64,000 nucleotides of DNA from an uncultured Photobacterium sp. (lineage in GTDB: Bacteria > Pseudomonadota > Gammaproteobacteria > Enterobacterales > Vibrionaceae). Positions within the stretch are counted from its first letter, which is position 1. The number at the start of each line of letters is the position of its first letter. A program made the position numbers and the translations under genes. This document shows positions 1 to 8,328 of the stretch, piece after piece. Under the pieces are notes generated by a model. That model saw nothing but the letters and a program-made list of their open reading frames with translations. It had not been told where the DNA came from and did not search any database. Where the stretch lies: the NCBI RefSeq assembly GCF_947502415.1, contig NZ_CANMZV010000021.1:16559-80558 (forward strand), written 5' to 3'.

Positions 1-22
1 GCCATTTTAGAGTGCGCTGCAT
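1..22 (-). CDS. Possible 5' end of a gene leaving the window (endA?)
   Basis: On the minus strand an ATG at 22-20 opens seven codons reading MQRTLKW before the window ends. An AAGG ribosome-binding site lies about seven bases upstream of it. The short basic start followed by hydrophobic residues would suit a signal peptide. In Vibrionaceae the gene after sprT is often endA, a periplasmic endonuclease, so endA is a guess from neighbourhood only. Seven codons cannot identify the product. Confidence 0.3.
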
Positions 23-158
23 GTGCTGCCTTATCATTGGAAATTATTCTGATAAGGTTATCACTGAATGTTGTTTTTAGAAGCACTTCACTCTTTTTTA
101 TTCTGTAAATTACATGGTGTTACGTATTTTGTACAGAAAACGGAAAATGACGTTGGTT

Positions 159-638
159 TCAGGCTGCTTTAAGAGGCTGATGGCAGTGCCGGCAATGGTA
201 GACAGCTTGTTTACGCATCACTTTGTTATGGCGCCGGACTGTAAGCTGGTGTTCGCTGCAGCGGCAGTGGTAAAGGAAGGTGGTTCCCTGCACCGATGAG
301 ACATCAAAGCTGTGGGTGGTCTTGGCCGGCACGCCAAAAACTTCGGTCATGATGGTCTGCCATTCCTTGCCATGGGGACGAACCTTGCCAAAGAGCTTGA
401 AGGTGATCAGGTGGGCTACCTCGTGGGGGACGACGTCTTCAAGAAAGGCCTGCGGATTTTCTTCCAGCAGTACCGGATTGAAGCGAACTTCCCAGCCTTG
501 CAGGCGAGCACTGCCTGCGATTTTTCCCCCTTGCCTGAAACTGATTGCGGGCATGCAAAAGCGTTTATTAAGCCGGTGGTTGGCATGCTCGATACACTGT
601 TTGACCTTGGCGGTCACCTGGGACTGAAGTGGGGACAT
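159..638 (-). CDS. sprT: SprT family zinc metalloprotein
   Basis: SprT-like protein of 159 residues with the zinc motif HEVAH (residues 72-76 from the chosen start) and a C-terminal zinc ribbon of paired cysteines (CRC then CRHC). The family resembles the protease domain of eukaryotic Spartan; the bacterial role is unsettled. The frame can be extended to a TTG at 704 (181 residues), but the ATG at 638 gives a length close to the 165-residue E. coli protein and removes a poorly conserved head. Neither start has a strong ribosome-binding site, so the start is uncertain. It lies downstream of metK on the same strand, beyond the metK terminator, as is usual in Vibrionaceae. Confidence 0.88.
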   Translation of the reverse strand: MSPLQSQVTAKVKQCIEHANHRLNKRFCMPAISFRQGGKIAGSARLQGWEVRFNPVLLEENPQAFLEDVVPHEVAHLITFKLFGKVRPHGKEWQTIMTEVFGVPAKTTHSFDVSSVQGTTFLYHCRCSEHQLTVRRHNKVMRKQAVYHCRHCHQPLKAA

Positions 639-723
639 AGGTGAAATCTGGTGCTGTTGATGGAGGTGAGAGTATAAATAATTCAGGAGTGAGTGCCTAG
701 ACAATCACCGTGTTGTTCTGAGA

Positions 724-753
724 CTAAAAAAGGAAGCCGAAGCTTCCTTTTTT
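724..753 (-). terminator. metK rho-independent terminator
   Basis: The stem GGAAGC (732-737) pairs with GCTTCC (742-747) around a four-base loop that reads TTCG on the minus strand. A-runs and T-runs flank both sides, giving a U-tract on the minus strand just after metK. Confidence 0.88.
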
Positions 754-787
754 ACTATTTATATACGTATCTTATATACGGTATCGC

Positions 788-1942
788 TTATTTTAGTTTA
801 GCGAAGTCGCGTAGTAGCTCAGCCTTGTCAGTTTTTTCCCAAGGGAACTCTTCACGACCGAAGTGACCGTATGCTGCCGTCTTTTGATAGATAGGCTGAA
901 GAAGGTCGAGCATTTCTAGCATGCCGTAAGGGCGCAGATCGAAGTGCTGGCGTACTGCTTCAACAATGATGTCGTGTGCTACTTTCTCGGTACCGAATGT
1001 CTCAACCATGATAGATGTTGGATCGGCAACACCGATAGCGTAAGACAGCTGGATTTCACAGCGGTCGGCCATGCCTGCGGCAACGATGTTCTTAGCAACG
1101 TAACGCGCAGCATATGCAGCAGAACGGTCAACTTTTGATGGATCTTTACCTGAGAATGCACCGCCACCGTGACGAGCTGCACCACCGTATGTATCAACGA
1201 TGATTTTACGACCGGTCAGGCCACAATCACCCATTGGGCCACCGATTACGAAACGGCCGGTTGGGTTGATGAAGAACTTGGTTTCTTTGTTCAGCCACTC
1301 AGACGGCAGAACAGGCTTGATAATTTCTTCCATTACTGCTTCTTGCAGTACTGGTAGCTCAATGCTGTCACAGTGTTGGGTAGAAAGAACAACTGCATCA
1401 ATACCAACGATTTTGCCCTGATCATAGGCAAAAGTTACCTGGCTTTTCGCATCAGGGCGTAGCCAAGGCAGGGTGCCGTTCTTGCGTACTTTAGCTTGGC
1501 GCTCAACCAGGCGGTGCGCATAAGTGATAGGTGCTGGCATTAGCACGTCTGTTTCGTTGGTTGCGTAACCGAACATGATACCCTGGTCACCTGCACCCAT
1601 TTCGCGAGGATCTTCGCGGTCAACACCTTGGTTGATATCCGGAGACTGCTTACCGATCGCACTCAGTACCGCACATGAGTTAGCGTCAAAACCCATGTCA
1701 GAGTTAACGTAGCCGATTTCGCGCACGGTGTTACGCGTTAATTCTTCGATATCAACCCAAGCAGAAGTGGTAATTTCACCACCGACCATAACCATACCGG
1801 TTTTTACGTAGGTCTCACATGCAACACGTGCCTTTGGGTCTTGTTCCAGGATCGCATCCAATACAGCATCAGAGATCTGATCTGCAATTTTATCTGGATG
1901 ACCTTCTGATACGGACTCAGAAGTAAACAGGTGCTTTGTCAT
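788..1942 (-). CDS. metK: S-adenosylmethionine synthetase
   Basis: MetK (384 residues) makes S-adenosylmethionine from methionine and ATP in the cytosol. The N-terminus has the family pattern SESVSEGHPDKIADQ. The ATP-binding signature GAGDQG lies near residues 116-121 and the phosphate-binding loop GGGAFSGKD near 259-267. An upstream TTG would add 20 residues, but the ATG at 1942 matches the family start and follows a GAGAG ribosome-binding site. It is divergent from tkt. A promoter and a MetJ-type operator lie about 110-150 bp upstream, so methionine repression is likely. Confidence 0.98.
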   Translation of the reverse strand: MTKHLFTSESVSEGHPDKIADQISDAVLDAILEQDPKARVACETYVKTGMVMVGGEITTSAWVDIEELTRNTVREIGYVNSDMGFDANSCAVLSAIGKQSPDINQGVDREDPREMGAGDQGIMFGYATNETDVLMPAPITYAHRLVERQAKVRKNGTLPWLRPDAKSQVTFAYDQGKIVGIDAVVLSTQHCDSIELPVLQEAVMEEIIKPVLPSEWLNKETKFFINPTGRFVIGGPMGDCGLTGRKIIVDTYGGAARHGGGAFSGKDPSKVDRSAAYAARYVAKNIVAAGMADRCEIQLSYAIGVADPTSIMVETFGTEKVAHDIIVEAVRQHFDLRPYGMLEMLDLLQPIYQKTAAYGHFGREEFPWEKTDKAELLRDFAKLK

Positions 1943-2050
1943 GCGTGCTCTCACTTTTATATTGATGTAGGTTGATATTGGGGCGCTCTTCAGGACAGAC
2001 AAGTCCTAAATATAATGTATACGGATATACGTTTGAATGTATGGAGCTAC

Positions 2051-2094
2051 CTCCGTCTAGACGTCTATAATACTCACGATTGTTATAAAATCAA
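2051..2094 (-). promoter_or_regulatory. metK promoter with MetJ-type operator
   Basis: Read on the minus strand: a -35 TTGATT (2094-2089), a 16-bp spacer and a -10 TATTAT (2072-2067). These are followed at once by AGACGTCT (2066-2059), a perfect match to the E. coli MetJ met-box, and then a second 8-mer AGACGGAG (2058-2051) matching 5 of 8. MetJ binds tandem 8-bp boxes, and the position over the transcription start suits repression by MetJ with S-adenosylmethionine. The operator identity is by motif only. Confidence 0.75.
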
Positions 2095-2216
2095 CATTAC
2101 GAATATTAAGGATATGGCAGAAACCACAAAGCAAACGATTACCTAGTGAGGGCCTAAGGGCGAATTTTTGCTTTTTGGCGAGTGGTTAGCTTATTGATAT
2201 CGGACTTATTTTACTG

Positions 2217-2232
2217 ACGAAAACGTTTGCGG
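2217..2232. promoter_or_regulatory. PurR-type (LacI family) operator upstream of tkt
   Basis: ACGAAAACGTTTGCGG matches the reverse complement of the E. coli PurR consensus as recalled at 15 of 16 positions. It lies 111 bp before the tkt start. Another LacI-family regulator with a similar CG-centred site is possible. Confidence 0.6.
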
Positions 2233-2343
2233 TCCGGGGGCAGACTTTGCGACAATACCCGCCCGCTGATTCCTGGTTTATTTGTTGTATGTATATATGG
2301 CAGATAACCACCACAAAAAAGTCTACGAATTTTTGGAGCAGAC

Positions 2344-4356
2344 ATGTCTTCTCGTAACCATCTTTCAAATAAAGAGCTGGCTAATGCAATCCGTGCCCTG
2401 AGCATGGACGGTGTACAGCAGGCAAATTCTGGCCACCCTGGTGCCCCTATGGGTATGGCTGACATCGCTGAAGTATTATGGCGTAGCCACATGAACCACA
2501 ACCCACAAAACCCGCAGTGGGCTGATCGCGACCGTTTTGTTTTGTCAAACGGCCACGGTTCAATGCTGATTTACTCTCTGCTTCATCTGACTGGTTATGA
2601 TCTGTCGATTGGTGATCTGAAAAACTTCCGTCAGCTTCATTCTAAAACACCAGGCCACCCAGAATACGGTTATGCACCTGGCGTTGAAACTACGACGGGT
2701 CCACTAGGCCAGGGTATTACTAACGCGGTAGGTATGGCGATTGCTGAAAAAGCGATGGCTGACCAGTTCAACCGCGACGGTCACGACATTGTTGACCACT
2801 TTACTTATGTATTCATGGGTGATGGCTGCATGATGGAAGGTATCTCGCATGAGGCTTGCTCTCTTGCTGGTACTTTAGGCCTTGGCAAACTCGTTGCCTT
2901 CTGGGACGACAATGGCATTTCTATCGACGGTGAAGTTGAAGGTTGGTTCACAGATGACACCGCGAAGCGTTTCGAAGCTTACGGCTGGCACGTTATCCCT
3001 GCGGTTGACGGTCACGATTCAGAAGCAATCAACGCTGCTATCGAAGCGGCGAAAGCTGAAACGGGTAAGCCAACACTTATCTGCTGTAAAACAATCATCG
3101 GCTTTGGTTCTCCAAACAAAGCAGGTTCTCACGACTGCCACGGTGCACCACTAGGTGCTGAAGAAATTGCCGCAGCCCGTGAATTCCTGGGATGGAACCA
3201 CGGCCCATTCGAAATCCCGGCAGACGTAGCTGCTGAATGGGATGCGAAAGAAGAAGGTGCAACTAAAGAAGCCGTTTGGGGTGAAAAGTTCGCAGCATAT
3301 GAAGCGGCATATCCTGAACTAGCGGCAGAATTCAAACGCCGCAGCACTGGTGAGCTACCAGAAAACTGGGAAGAAGCAACGAACGCGATTATTGCAGAGC
3401 TTCAGGCTAACCCAGCAAACATCGCTTCCCGTAAAGCCTCTCAAAACGCGCTGGAAGCATTCGGCAAGCTACTACCAGAGTTCATGGGCGGTTCTGCTGA
3501 CCTTGCGCCATCTAACCTGACTATGTGGTCTGGTTCTAAGTCACTGACAGCTGACGATGCATCAGGTAACTACATCCACTACGGTGTTCGTGAATTCGGG
3601 ATGACAGCGATCATCAACGGTATTGCCCTGCACGGTGGTTTCGTACCATACGGCGCAACTTTCCTGATGTTCATGGAATACGCACGTAATGCAATGCGTA
3701 TGGCTGCGCTAATGAAAGTGCAGAACATCCAGGTTTACACTCACGATTCAATCGGTCTGGGTGAAGATGGCCCGACTCACCAGCCTGTAGAGCAAATTTC
3801 TTCATTACGTCTGACTCCTAACATGAGCACATGGCGTCCATGTGATCAGGTTGAGTCTGCAGTAGCTTGGAAATTCGCTATCGAGCGTAAAAACGGCCCA
3901 ACGTCACTGATCTTCTCTCGCCAGAATCTGGCACAGCAGGATCGCAGTGAAGCACAGGTTGCTGATATCGCCAAGGGTGGTTATATCCTGAAAGATTGCG
4001 AAGACAAGCCAGAGCTTATCTTGATCGCGACTGGTTCTGAAGTTGAGCTGGCAACAGAAGCGTACGCACAGCTAACCGCTGAAGGCCGTAAGGTTCGCGT
4101 TGTTTCTATGCCGGCAACGGATGTATTTGACAAGCAAGATGCGGCTTACCGTGAAGCGGTACTACCATCGGATGTTACTGCTCGTGTTGCAATTGAAGCA
4201 GGTATTGCTGATTTCTGGTATAAATACGTTGGTTTTGACGGCCGTATTATCGGTATGACAACTTTCGGTGAATCTGCACCGGCAGGTGAGCTGTTCAAGA
4301 TGTTCGGTTTTACAACTGAAAACGTTATCGATACGGCGAAAGAGCTACTCGCTTAA
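2344..4356 (+). CDS. tkt: Transketolase
   Basis: Thiamine-diphosphate enzyme of the non-oxidative pentose phosphate pathway, moving two-carbon units between ketose and aldose phosphates. It is 670 residues, close to the 663 of E. coli TktA. The thiamine-diphosphate motif runs from GDG at 159-161 to the DDN at 188-190. The N-terminal NSGHPGAPMG at residues 28-37 is typical. The C-terminal region includes HDSIGLGEDGPTHQP, a family signature. A GGAG ribosome-binding site precedes the ATG. The gene heads the run tkt-epd-pgk-fbaA, but its own terminator follows it. It makes erythrose-4-phosphate, the substrate of the next gene. A PurR-type box upstream hints at control with purine synthesis. Confidence 0.98.
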   Translation: MSSRNHLSNKELANAIRALSMDGVQQANSGHPGAPMGMADIAEVLWRSHMNHNPQNPQWADRDRFVLSNGHGSMLIYSLLHLTGYDLSIGDLKNFRQLHSKTPGHPEYGYAPGVETTTGPLGQGITNAVGMAIAEKAMADQFNRDGHDIVDHFTYVFMGDGCMMEGISHEACSLAGTLGLGKLVAFWDDNGISIDGEVEGWFTDDTAKRFEAYGWHVIPAVDGHDSEAINAAIEAAKAETGKPTLICCKTIIGFGSPNKAGSHDCHGAPLGAEEIAAAREFLGWNHGPFEIPADVAAEWDAKEEGATKEAVWGEKFAAYEAAYPELAAEFKRRSTGELPENWEEATNAIIAELQANPANIASRKASQNALEAFGKLLPEFMGGSADLAPSNLTMWSGSKSLTADDASGNYIHYGVREFGMTAIINGIALHGGFVPYGATFLMFMEYARNAMRMAALMKVQNIQVYTHDSIGLGEDGPTHQPVEQISSLRLTPNMSTWRPCDQVESAVAWKFAIERKNGPTSLIFSRQNLAQQDRSEAQVADIAKGGYILKDCEDKPELILIATGSEVELATEAYAQLTAEGRKVRVVSMPATDVFDKQDAAYREAVLPSDVTARVAIEAGIADFWYKYVGFDGRIIGMTTFGESAPAGELFKMFGFTTENVIDTAKELLA

Positions 4357-4401
4357 TTGGTCGTTTTACCTACTTGGTATGACGATTTATTTCGATGTAT
4401 G

Positions 4402-4432
4402 AAAAAAAGACCTCATTAAGAGGTCTTTTTTT
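4402..4432 (+). terminator. tkt terminator
   Basis: The stem GACCTC (4409-4414) pairs with GAGGTC (4420-4425) around the loop ATTAA. A seven-base T-run follows (4426-4432). The upstream A-run makes it potentially bidirectional. Confidence 0.9.
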
Positions 4433-4576
4433 GCTTAAAATGCGACATACATCACTTGTTTTCCACATAACCTTAGCCGAAGTTAGTGATGTTTTCATTA
4501 TTCATCTTATTGATTTGTAATTATTTTTAACAATCAGGTGATAGGGGTCACAATTAAGGTGATTCTCTGCTTTGCT

Positions 4577-4585
4577 TGGTATACA
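4577..4585 (+). promoter_or_regulatory. Extended -10 promoter for epd
   Basis: TG (4577-4578), one base, then TATACA (4580-4585) forms an extended -10 about 32 bp before the epd ATG. No good -35 is present at 16-18 bp, which is usual for extended -10 promoters. The same TGGTATAC core occurs at the pyrG promoter. Confidence 0.5.
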
Positions 4586-4617
4586 CTAACGCGGCTTAGT
4601 AAATTTGTAGCACGGAT

Positions 4618-5658
4618 ATGACACTAAAAGTCGCAATAAATGGATTCGGTCGCATCGGACGCAGTGTGCTTCGCGCACTGTACGAAAGCGGCAAAAATCA
4701 TCAGATCAACGTCGTGGCGGTCAATGAACTGGCTGAGCCTGAAGCAATGGCTCACCTGTTGCAGTACGATACCAGCCATGGACGTTTCCATAAGCCTGTC
4801 AGCCATGACCAGGAGCACCTTTTTATCGCTCAGGAAAATGGTGACCAAGACAGCATCCGAATTCTGCATCAACCCGACCTTAACCTGTTGCCATGGAAAG
4901 ATCTCGACGTCGACATTGTGCTCGACTGTACCGGTATCTATGGCTCGAGGGCTGATGGCGAGGCACATATTAATGCTGGTGCTGACAAGGTGTTGTTTTC
5001 TCATCCGGGCGCTAACGATATCGACAATACCATCATTTATGGTGTGAACCATGAGACGCTCAGACCGGAACACCGCATTGTTTCCAACGGCTCTTGTACC
5101 ACCAACTGTATTGTCCCGGTAATTAAGGTTTTGGACGACACCTTCGGTATTGAATCCGGCACCATTACTACAATTCACTCGGCAATGAATGACCAGCAGG
5201 TCATTGACGCCTACCACACTGATTTACGCCGTACCCGCGCAGCCAGCCAGTCAATTATTCCAGTCGATACTAAACTTCATCTTGGTATCGGTCGTATTTT
5301 TCCGAAATTTTCTGACAAATTTGAAGCGATATCTGTGCGTGTTCCGACAATAAATGTCACAGCGATGGATTTAAGTGTCACAGTTAAAACAAATGTGAAA
5401 GTTAATGACATAAATCAATCACTGGCGGAGGCGTCTCGTTGTACATTAACTGGCATAGTTGATTACACCGAAGCACCACTTGTATCAATTGACTTCAATC
5501 ACGATCCCCATAGCGCGATTGTAGATGGCACCCAGACTAGGGTTAGTAACCAGCACCTGATTAAGATGTTGGTGTGGTGTGATAATGAATGGGGATTTGC
5601 CAACCGGATGCTAGATACCGCGTTGGCCATGCACAAAACCAGTGCAGAACAAGAGTAA
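4618..5658 (+). CDS. epd: D-erythrose-4-phosphate dehydrogenase
   Basis: NAD-dependent oxidation of erythrose-4-phosphate to 4-phosphoerythronate, the first step of the DXP-dependent route to pyridoxal phosphate. It is a 346-residue member of the glyceraldehyde-3-phosphate dehydrogenase fold. The nucleotide motif GFGRIGR lies at 9-15 and the catalytic cysteine is C160 in SNGSCTTNC. Its position between tkt and pgk, and residues such as NELAEP, separate it from GapA. PdxJ, which acts later in the same vitamin B6 pathway, is encoded at 35630 in this window. The ribosome-binding site is weak. A 77-bp gap separates it from pgk and no terminator was seen there, so co-transcription is likely. Confidence 0.95.
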   Translation: MTLKVAINGFGRIGRSVLRALYESGKNHQINVVAVNELAEPEAMAHLLQYDTSHGRFHKPVSHDQEHLFIAQENGDQDSIRILHQPDLNLLPWKDLDVDIVLDCTGIYGSRADGEAHINAGADKVLFSHPGANDIDNTIIYGVNHETLRPEHRIVSNGSCTTNCIVPVIKVLDDTFGIESGTITTIHSAMNDQQVIDAYHTDLRRTRAASQSIIPVDTKLHLGIGRIFPKFSDKFEAISVRVPTINVTAMDLSVTVKTNVKVNDINQSLAEASRCTLTGIVDYTEAPLVSIDFNHDPHSAIVDGTQTRVSNQHLIKMLVWCDNEWGFANRMLDTALAMHKTSAEQE

Positions 5659-5735
5659 GAATTATAGGGCTTGGCAGTGACGCCGGGCCGACAAAAACTT
5701 TGACTTTAAATTAATCAATGTTGAGAGGACAAACC

Positions 5736-6899
5736 ATGTCTGTAATCAAGATGACTGATCTGGACCTAGCAGGTAAACGCGTATTTATCCGTGCGGACCT
5801 AAACGTGCCAGTAAAAGACGGTAAAGTAACTTCTGATGCTCGTATTCTTGCATCACTTCCAACTATCAAACACTGCGTGGAAGCTGGTGCGAAAGTGATG
5901 GTTACTTCTCACCTAGGTCGTCCTACTGAAGGTGAATACGCGGAAGAGTTCTCTCTACAGCCTGTTGTTAACTACCTAAACGACGCACTGGATTGCGAAG
6001 TTAAACTAGCAAAAGACTACCTTGACGGTATCGAGCTTAACGCTGGTGAGCTGGTTGTTCTTGAAAACGTTCGCTTCAACAAAGGCGAGAAGAAGAACGA
6101 AGAAGAGCTATCTAAGAAGTACGCGGCACTGTGTGACATCTTCGTAATGGATGCATTCGGTACGGCTCACCGTGCTCAGGCTTCTACTCACGGTGTTGGC
6201 ATGAACGCACCAGTAGCTTGTGCTGGTCCTCTACTGGCTAACGAGCTTGATGCACTTGGCAAAGCAATGGACAAGCCTGCTCGTCCAATGGTTGCTATCG
6301 TTGGTGGTTCTAAAGTTTCTACTAAGCTAACTGTTCTGGAATCTCTATCTAAAGTTGCAGACCAGCTAGTTGTTGGTGGTGGTATTGCGAACACATTCAT
6401 CGCAGCTGCTGGCCACAATGTTGGTAAATCTCTATACGAAGCTGACCTGGTAGGAACTGCTAAGAAGCTAATGGATGAGTGTGCAATTCCTGTTGCAACT
6501 GACGTAGCTTGTGCAAAAGCTTTCGATGAAAACGCAGAAGCTGAAATCAAGCACGTATCTGAAGTTCAGGACGACGATATGATCTTCGACCTGGGTCCTG
6601 ATTCAACTGCAGAATTGGCGAAAATCCTGAAAGATGCGAAAACCATCCTATGGAATGGCCCTGTAGGCGTATTCGAATTCAAGAACTTCGAAGCGGGTAC
6701 TGAAGGTATCTCTCGTGCAATCGCTGAATCTGAAGGTTTCTCTGTAGCCGGTGGTGGTGACACGCTAGCAGCTATCGACAAGTTCGGTATCAAAGCTGAC
6801 GTTTCTTACATCTCTACTGGTGGCGGTGCGTTCCTTGAGTTCGTTGAAGGTAAGGTTCTTCCTGCCGTTGCTATGCTTGAAGAGCGTGCAAAAGCGTAA
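5736..6899 (+). CDS. pgk: Phosphoglycerate kinase
   Basis: Transfers phosphate from 1,3-bisphosphoglycerate to ADP in glycolysis. It is 387 residues, as in E. coli. RADLNVP at residues 19-25 and the nucleotide-binding GGGDT at 339-343 are diagnostic. The frame opens at 5718, but the ATG at 5736 follows a strong GAGAGGA ribosome-binding site and matches the family N-terminus. Leucine is coded largely by CTA and CTT, as in fbaA and eno but unlike most other genes in this window, which suggests selection for very high expression. It is probably co-transcribed with epd; a hairpin without a good T-run lies between it and fbaA. Confidence 0.98.
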   Translation: MSVIKMTDLDLAGKRVFIRADLNVPVKDGKVTSDARILASLPTIKHCVEAGAKVMVTSHLGRPTEGEYAEEFSLQPVVNYLNDALDCEVKLAKDYLDGIELNAGELVVLENVRFNKGEKKNEEELSKKYAALCDIFVMDAFGTAHRAQASTHGVGMNAPVACAGPLLANELDALGKAMDKPARPMVAIVGGSKVSTKLTVLESLSKVADQLVVGGGIANTFIAAAGHNVGKSLYEADLVGTAKKLMDECAIPVATDVACAKAFDENAEAEIKHVSEVQDDDMIFDLGPDSTAELAKILKDAKTILWNGPVGVFEFKNFEAGTEGISRAIAESEGFSVAGGGDTLAAIDKFGIKADVSYISTGGGAFLEFVEGKVLPAVAMLEERAKA

Positions 6900-6909
6900 T
6901 TGACGGGGT

Positions 6910-6925
6910 GGGAGCTTTGGCTCCC
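6910..6925 (+). terminator. Weak hairpin between pgk and fbaA
   Basis: GGGAGC (6910-6915) pairs with GCTCCC (6920-6925) around TTTG. No clean T-run follows, so it is more likely a partial terminator or mRNA-stabilising stem than a full stop. Confidence 0.45.
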
Positions 6926-7040
6926 GTCCATTAATTGTTTGTTAAACAGATCAAGTTTTTATAGAATACTTGGCTGAAAGCAAACGATTGCAAAAGATTT
7001 AATATTACACACAGACAACAAGGCAAATAGGACTATTGTT

Positions 7041-8117
7041 ATGTCTAAGATCTTCGATTTCGTAAAACCTGGTGTTATTTCTGGCGACGACGTACAGAAA
7101 GTTTTTGAAGTTGCAAAAGAAAACAAATTTGCACTTCCAGCAGTTAACGTTGTTAACACTGACTCTATCAACGGTGTTCTAGAAGCTGCTGCTAAAGTTA
7201 AAGCTCCAGTAATCGTTCAGTTCTCTAACGGCGGTGCTGCATTTTTCGCTGGTAAAGGTCTGAAACTAGAAGGTCAGGAAGCACAAATCAAAGGTGCTGT
7301 AGCTGGTGCAAAATACGTACACGCTATTGCTGAAACTTACGGTGTACCAGTGATCCTTCACACTGACCACGCTGCTAAGAAACTACTTCCATGGATTGAC
7401 GGTCTACTAGACGCTGGTGAAGAGTTCTTCGCTCAAACTGGTAAGCCTCTATTCTCTTCTCACATGATTGACCTGTCTGAAGAGTCTCTAGAAGAAAACA
7501 TCGAAATCTCAGCTAAGTACCTAGAGCGTATGGCTAAGATGAACATGACTCTAGAAATTGAACTAGGTTGTACTGGTGGTGAAGAAGACGGCGTTGACAA
7601 CACTGATATGGATCAGTCTGAGCTGTACACTTCTCCTGAAGACGTTGCTTACGCATACGAGAAACTAAACGCTGTTAGCCCACGTTTCACTATCGCAGCC
7701 TCTTTCGGTAACGTACACGGTGTTTACAAGCCTGGTAACGTTGTTCTGACTCCAACTATCCTACGTGACTCTCAGGCATACTGTTCAGAGAAATTCGGCC
7801 TAGAAGCTAACTCTCTAAACTTCGTATTCCACGGTGGTTCTGGTTCTACTGAAGCAGAAATCCAAGAGTCTATCGGTTACGGTGTTATCAAAATGAACAT
7901 CGATACTGATACTCAGTGGGCTAACTGGGATGGTATCCGTCAGTTCGAAGCTGAGAACCACGACTACCTACAAGGCCAGATCGGTAACCCAACTGGTCCT
8001 GATGCACCTAACAAGAAGTTCTACGATCCTCGCGTATGGCTACGTGCTGGTCAGGCTTCAATGGTTGCTCGCCTTGAGAAAGCATTCGCTGACCTTAACG
8101 CAATCGACGTACTGTAA
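7041..8117 (+). CDS. fbaA: Class II fructose-bisphosphate aldolase
   Basis: Zinc-dependent cleavage of fructose-1,6-bisphosphate into two triose phosphates. It is 358 residues, matching E. coli FbaA (359). HTDHA at 107-111 contains the catalytic aspartate D109 and zinc ligand H110. The glycine-rich NVHGVYKPG and FHGGSGS segments form the phosphate and zinc sites. Codon use is extreme, with CTA and CTT preferred for leucine. An AGGA site precedes the ATG. A strong terminator ends the tkt-to-fbaA block. The order epd-pgk-fbaA is conserved across enteric bacteria and Vibrionaceae. Confidence 0.98.
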   Translation: MSKIFDFVKPGVISGDDVQKVFEVAKENKFALPAVNVVNTDSINGVLEAAAKVKAPVIVQFSNGGAAFFAGKGLKLEGQEAQIKGAVAGAKYVHAIAETYGVPVILHTDHAAKKLLPWIDGLLDAGEEFFAQTGKPLFSSHMIDLSEESLEENIEISAKYLERMAKMNMTLEIELGCTGGEEDGVDNTDMDQSELYTSPEDVAYAYEKLNAVSPRFTIAASFGNVHGVYKPGNVVLTPTILRDSQAYCSEKFGLEANSLNFVFHGGSGSTEAEIQESIGYGVIKMNIDTDTQWANWDGIRQFEAENHDYLQGQIGNPTGPDAPNKKFYDPRVWLRAGQASMVARLEKAFADLNAIDVL

Positions 8118-8152
8118 TTAGTTCGTTAACCGCGTAAGCGAAAAACAGTTTG

Positions 8153-8181
8153 AAAAAGCCCGCTTTTGCGGGTTTTTTTTT
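8153..8181 (+). terminator. fbaA terminator
   Basis: CCCGC (8159-8163) pairs with GCGGG (8168-8172) around TTTT and is followed by nine T residues. Confidence 0.92.
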
Positions 8182-8328
8182 GCCTGTAGTTCACGGATGA
8201 AAGCATCAGTTTGCTAATTAATTGGTATCTGTATTAGCCAGAGGTATTATTTTACAGGTATAAATTGCTGCTGGTGGCGATCATCGCCCGGCCAAACATA
8301 ACAACAATGGAAAGAGAGAAAATAAAGT

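Larger units (their letters stand above)
1943..2343. other. metK-tkt divergent regulatory region
   Basis: This 401-bp gap holds no convincing gene. It contains the metK promoter with a MetJ-type box (2051-2094) and a PurR-type palindrome on the tkt side (2217-2232). A possible tkt -35 (TTGCTT, 2168-2173) has only a weak partner near 2191. Short ORFs crossing it lack ribosome-binding sites and family resemblance. Confidence 0.7.
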
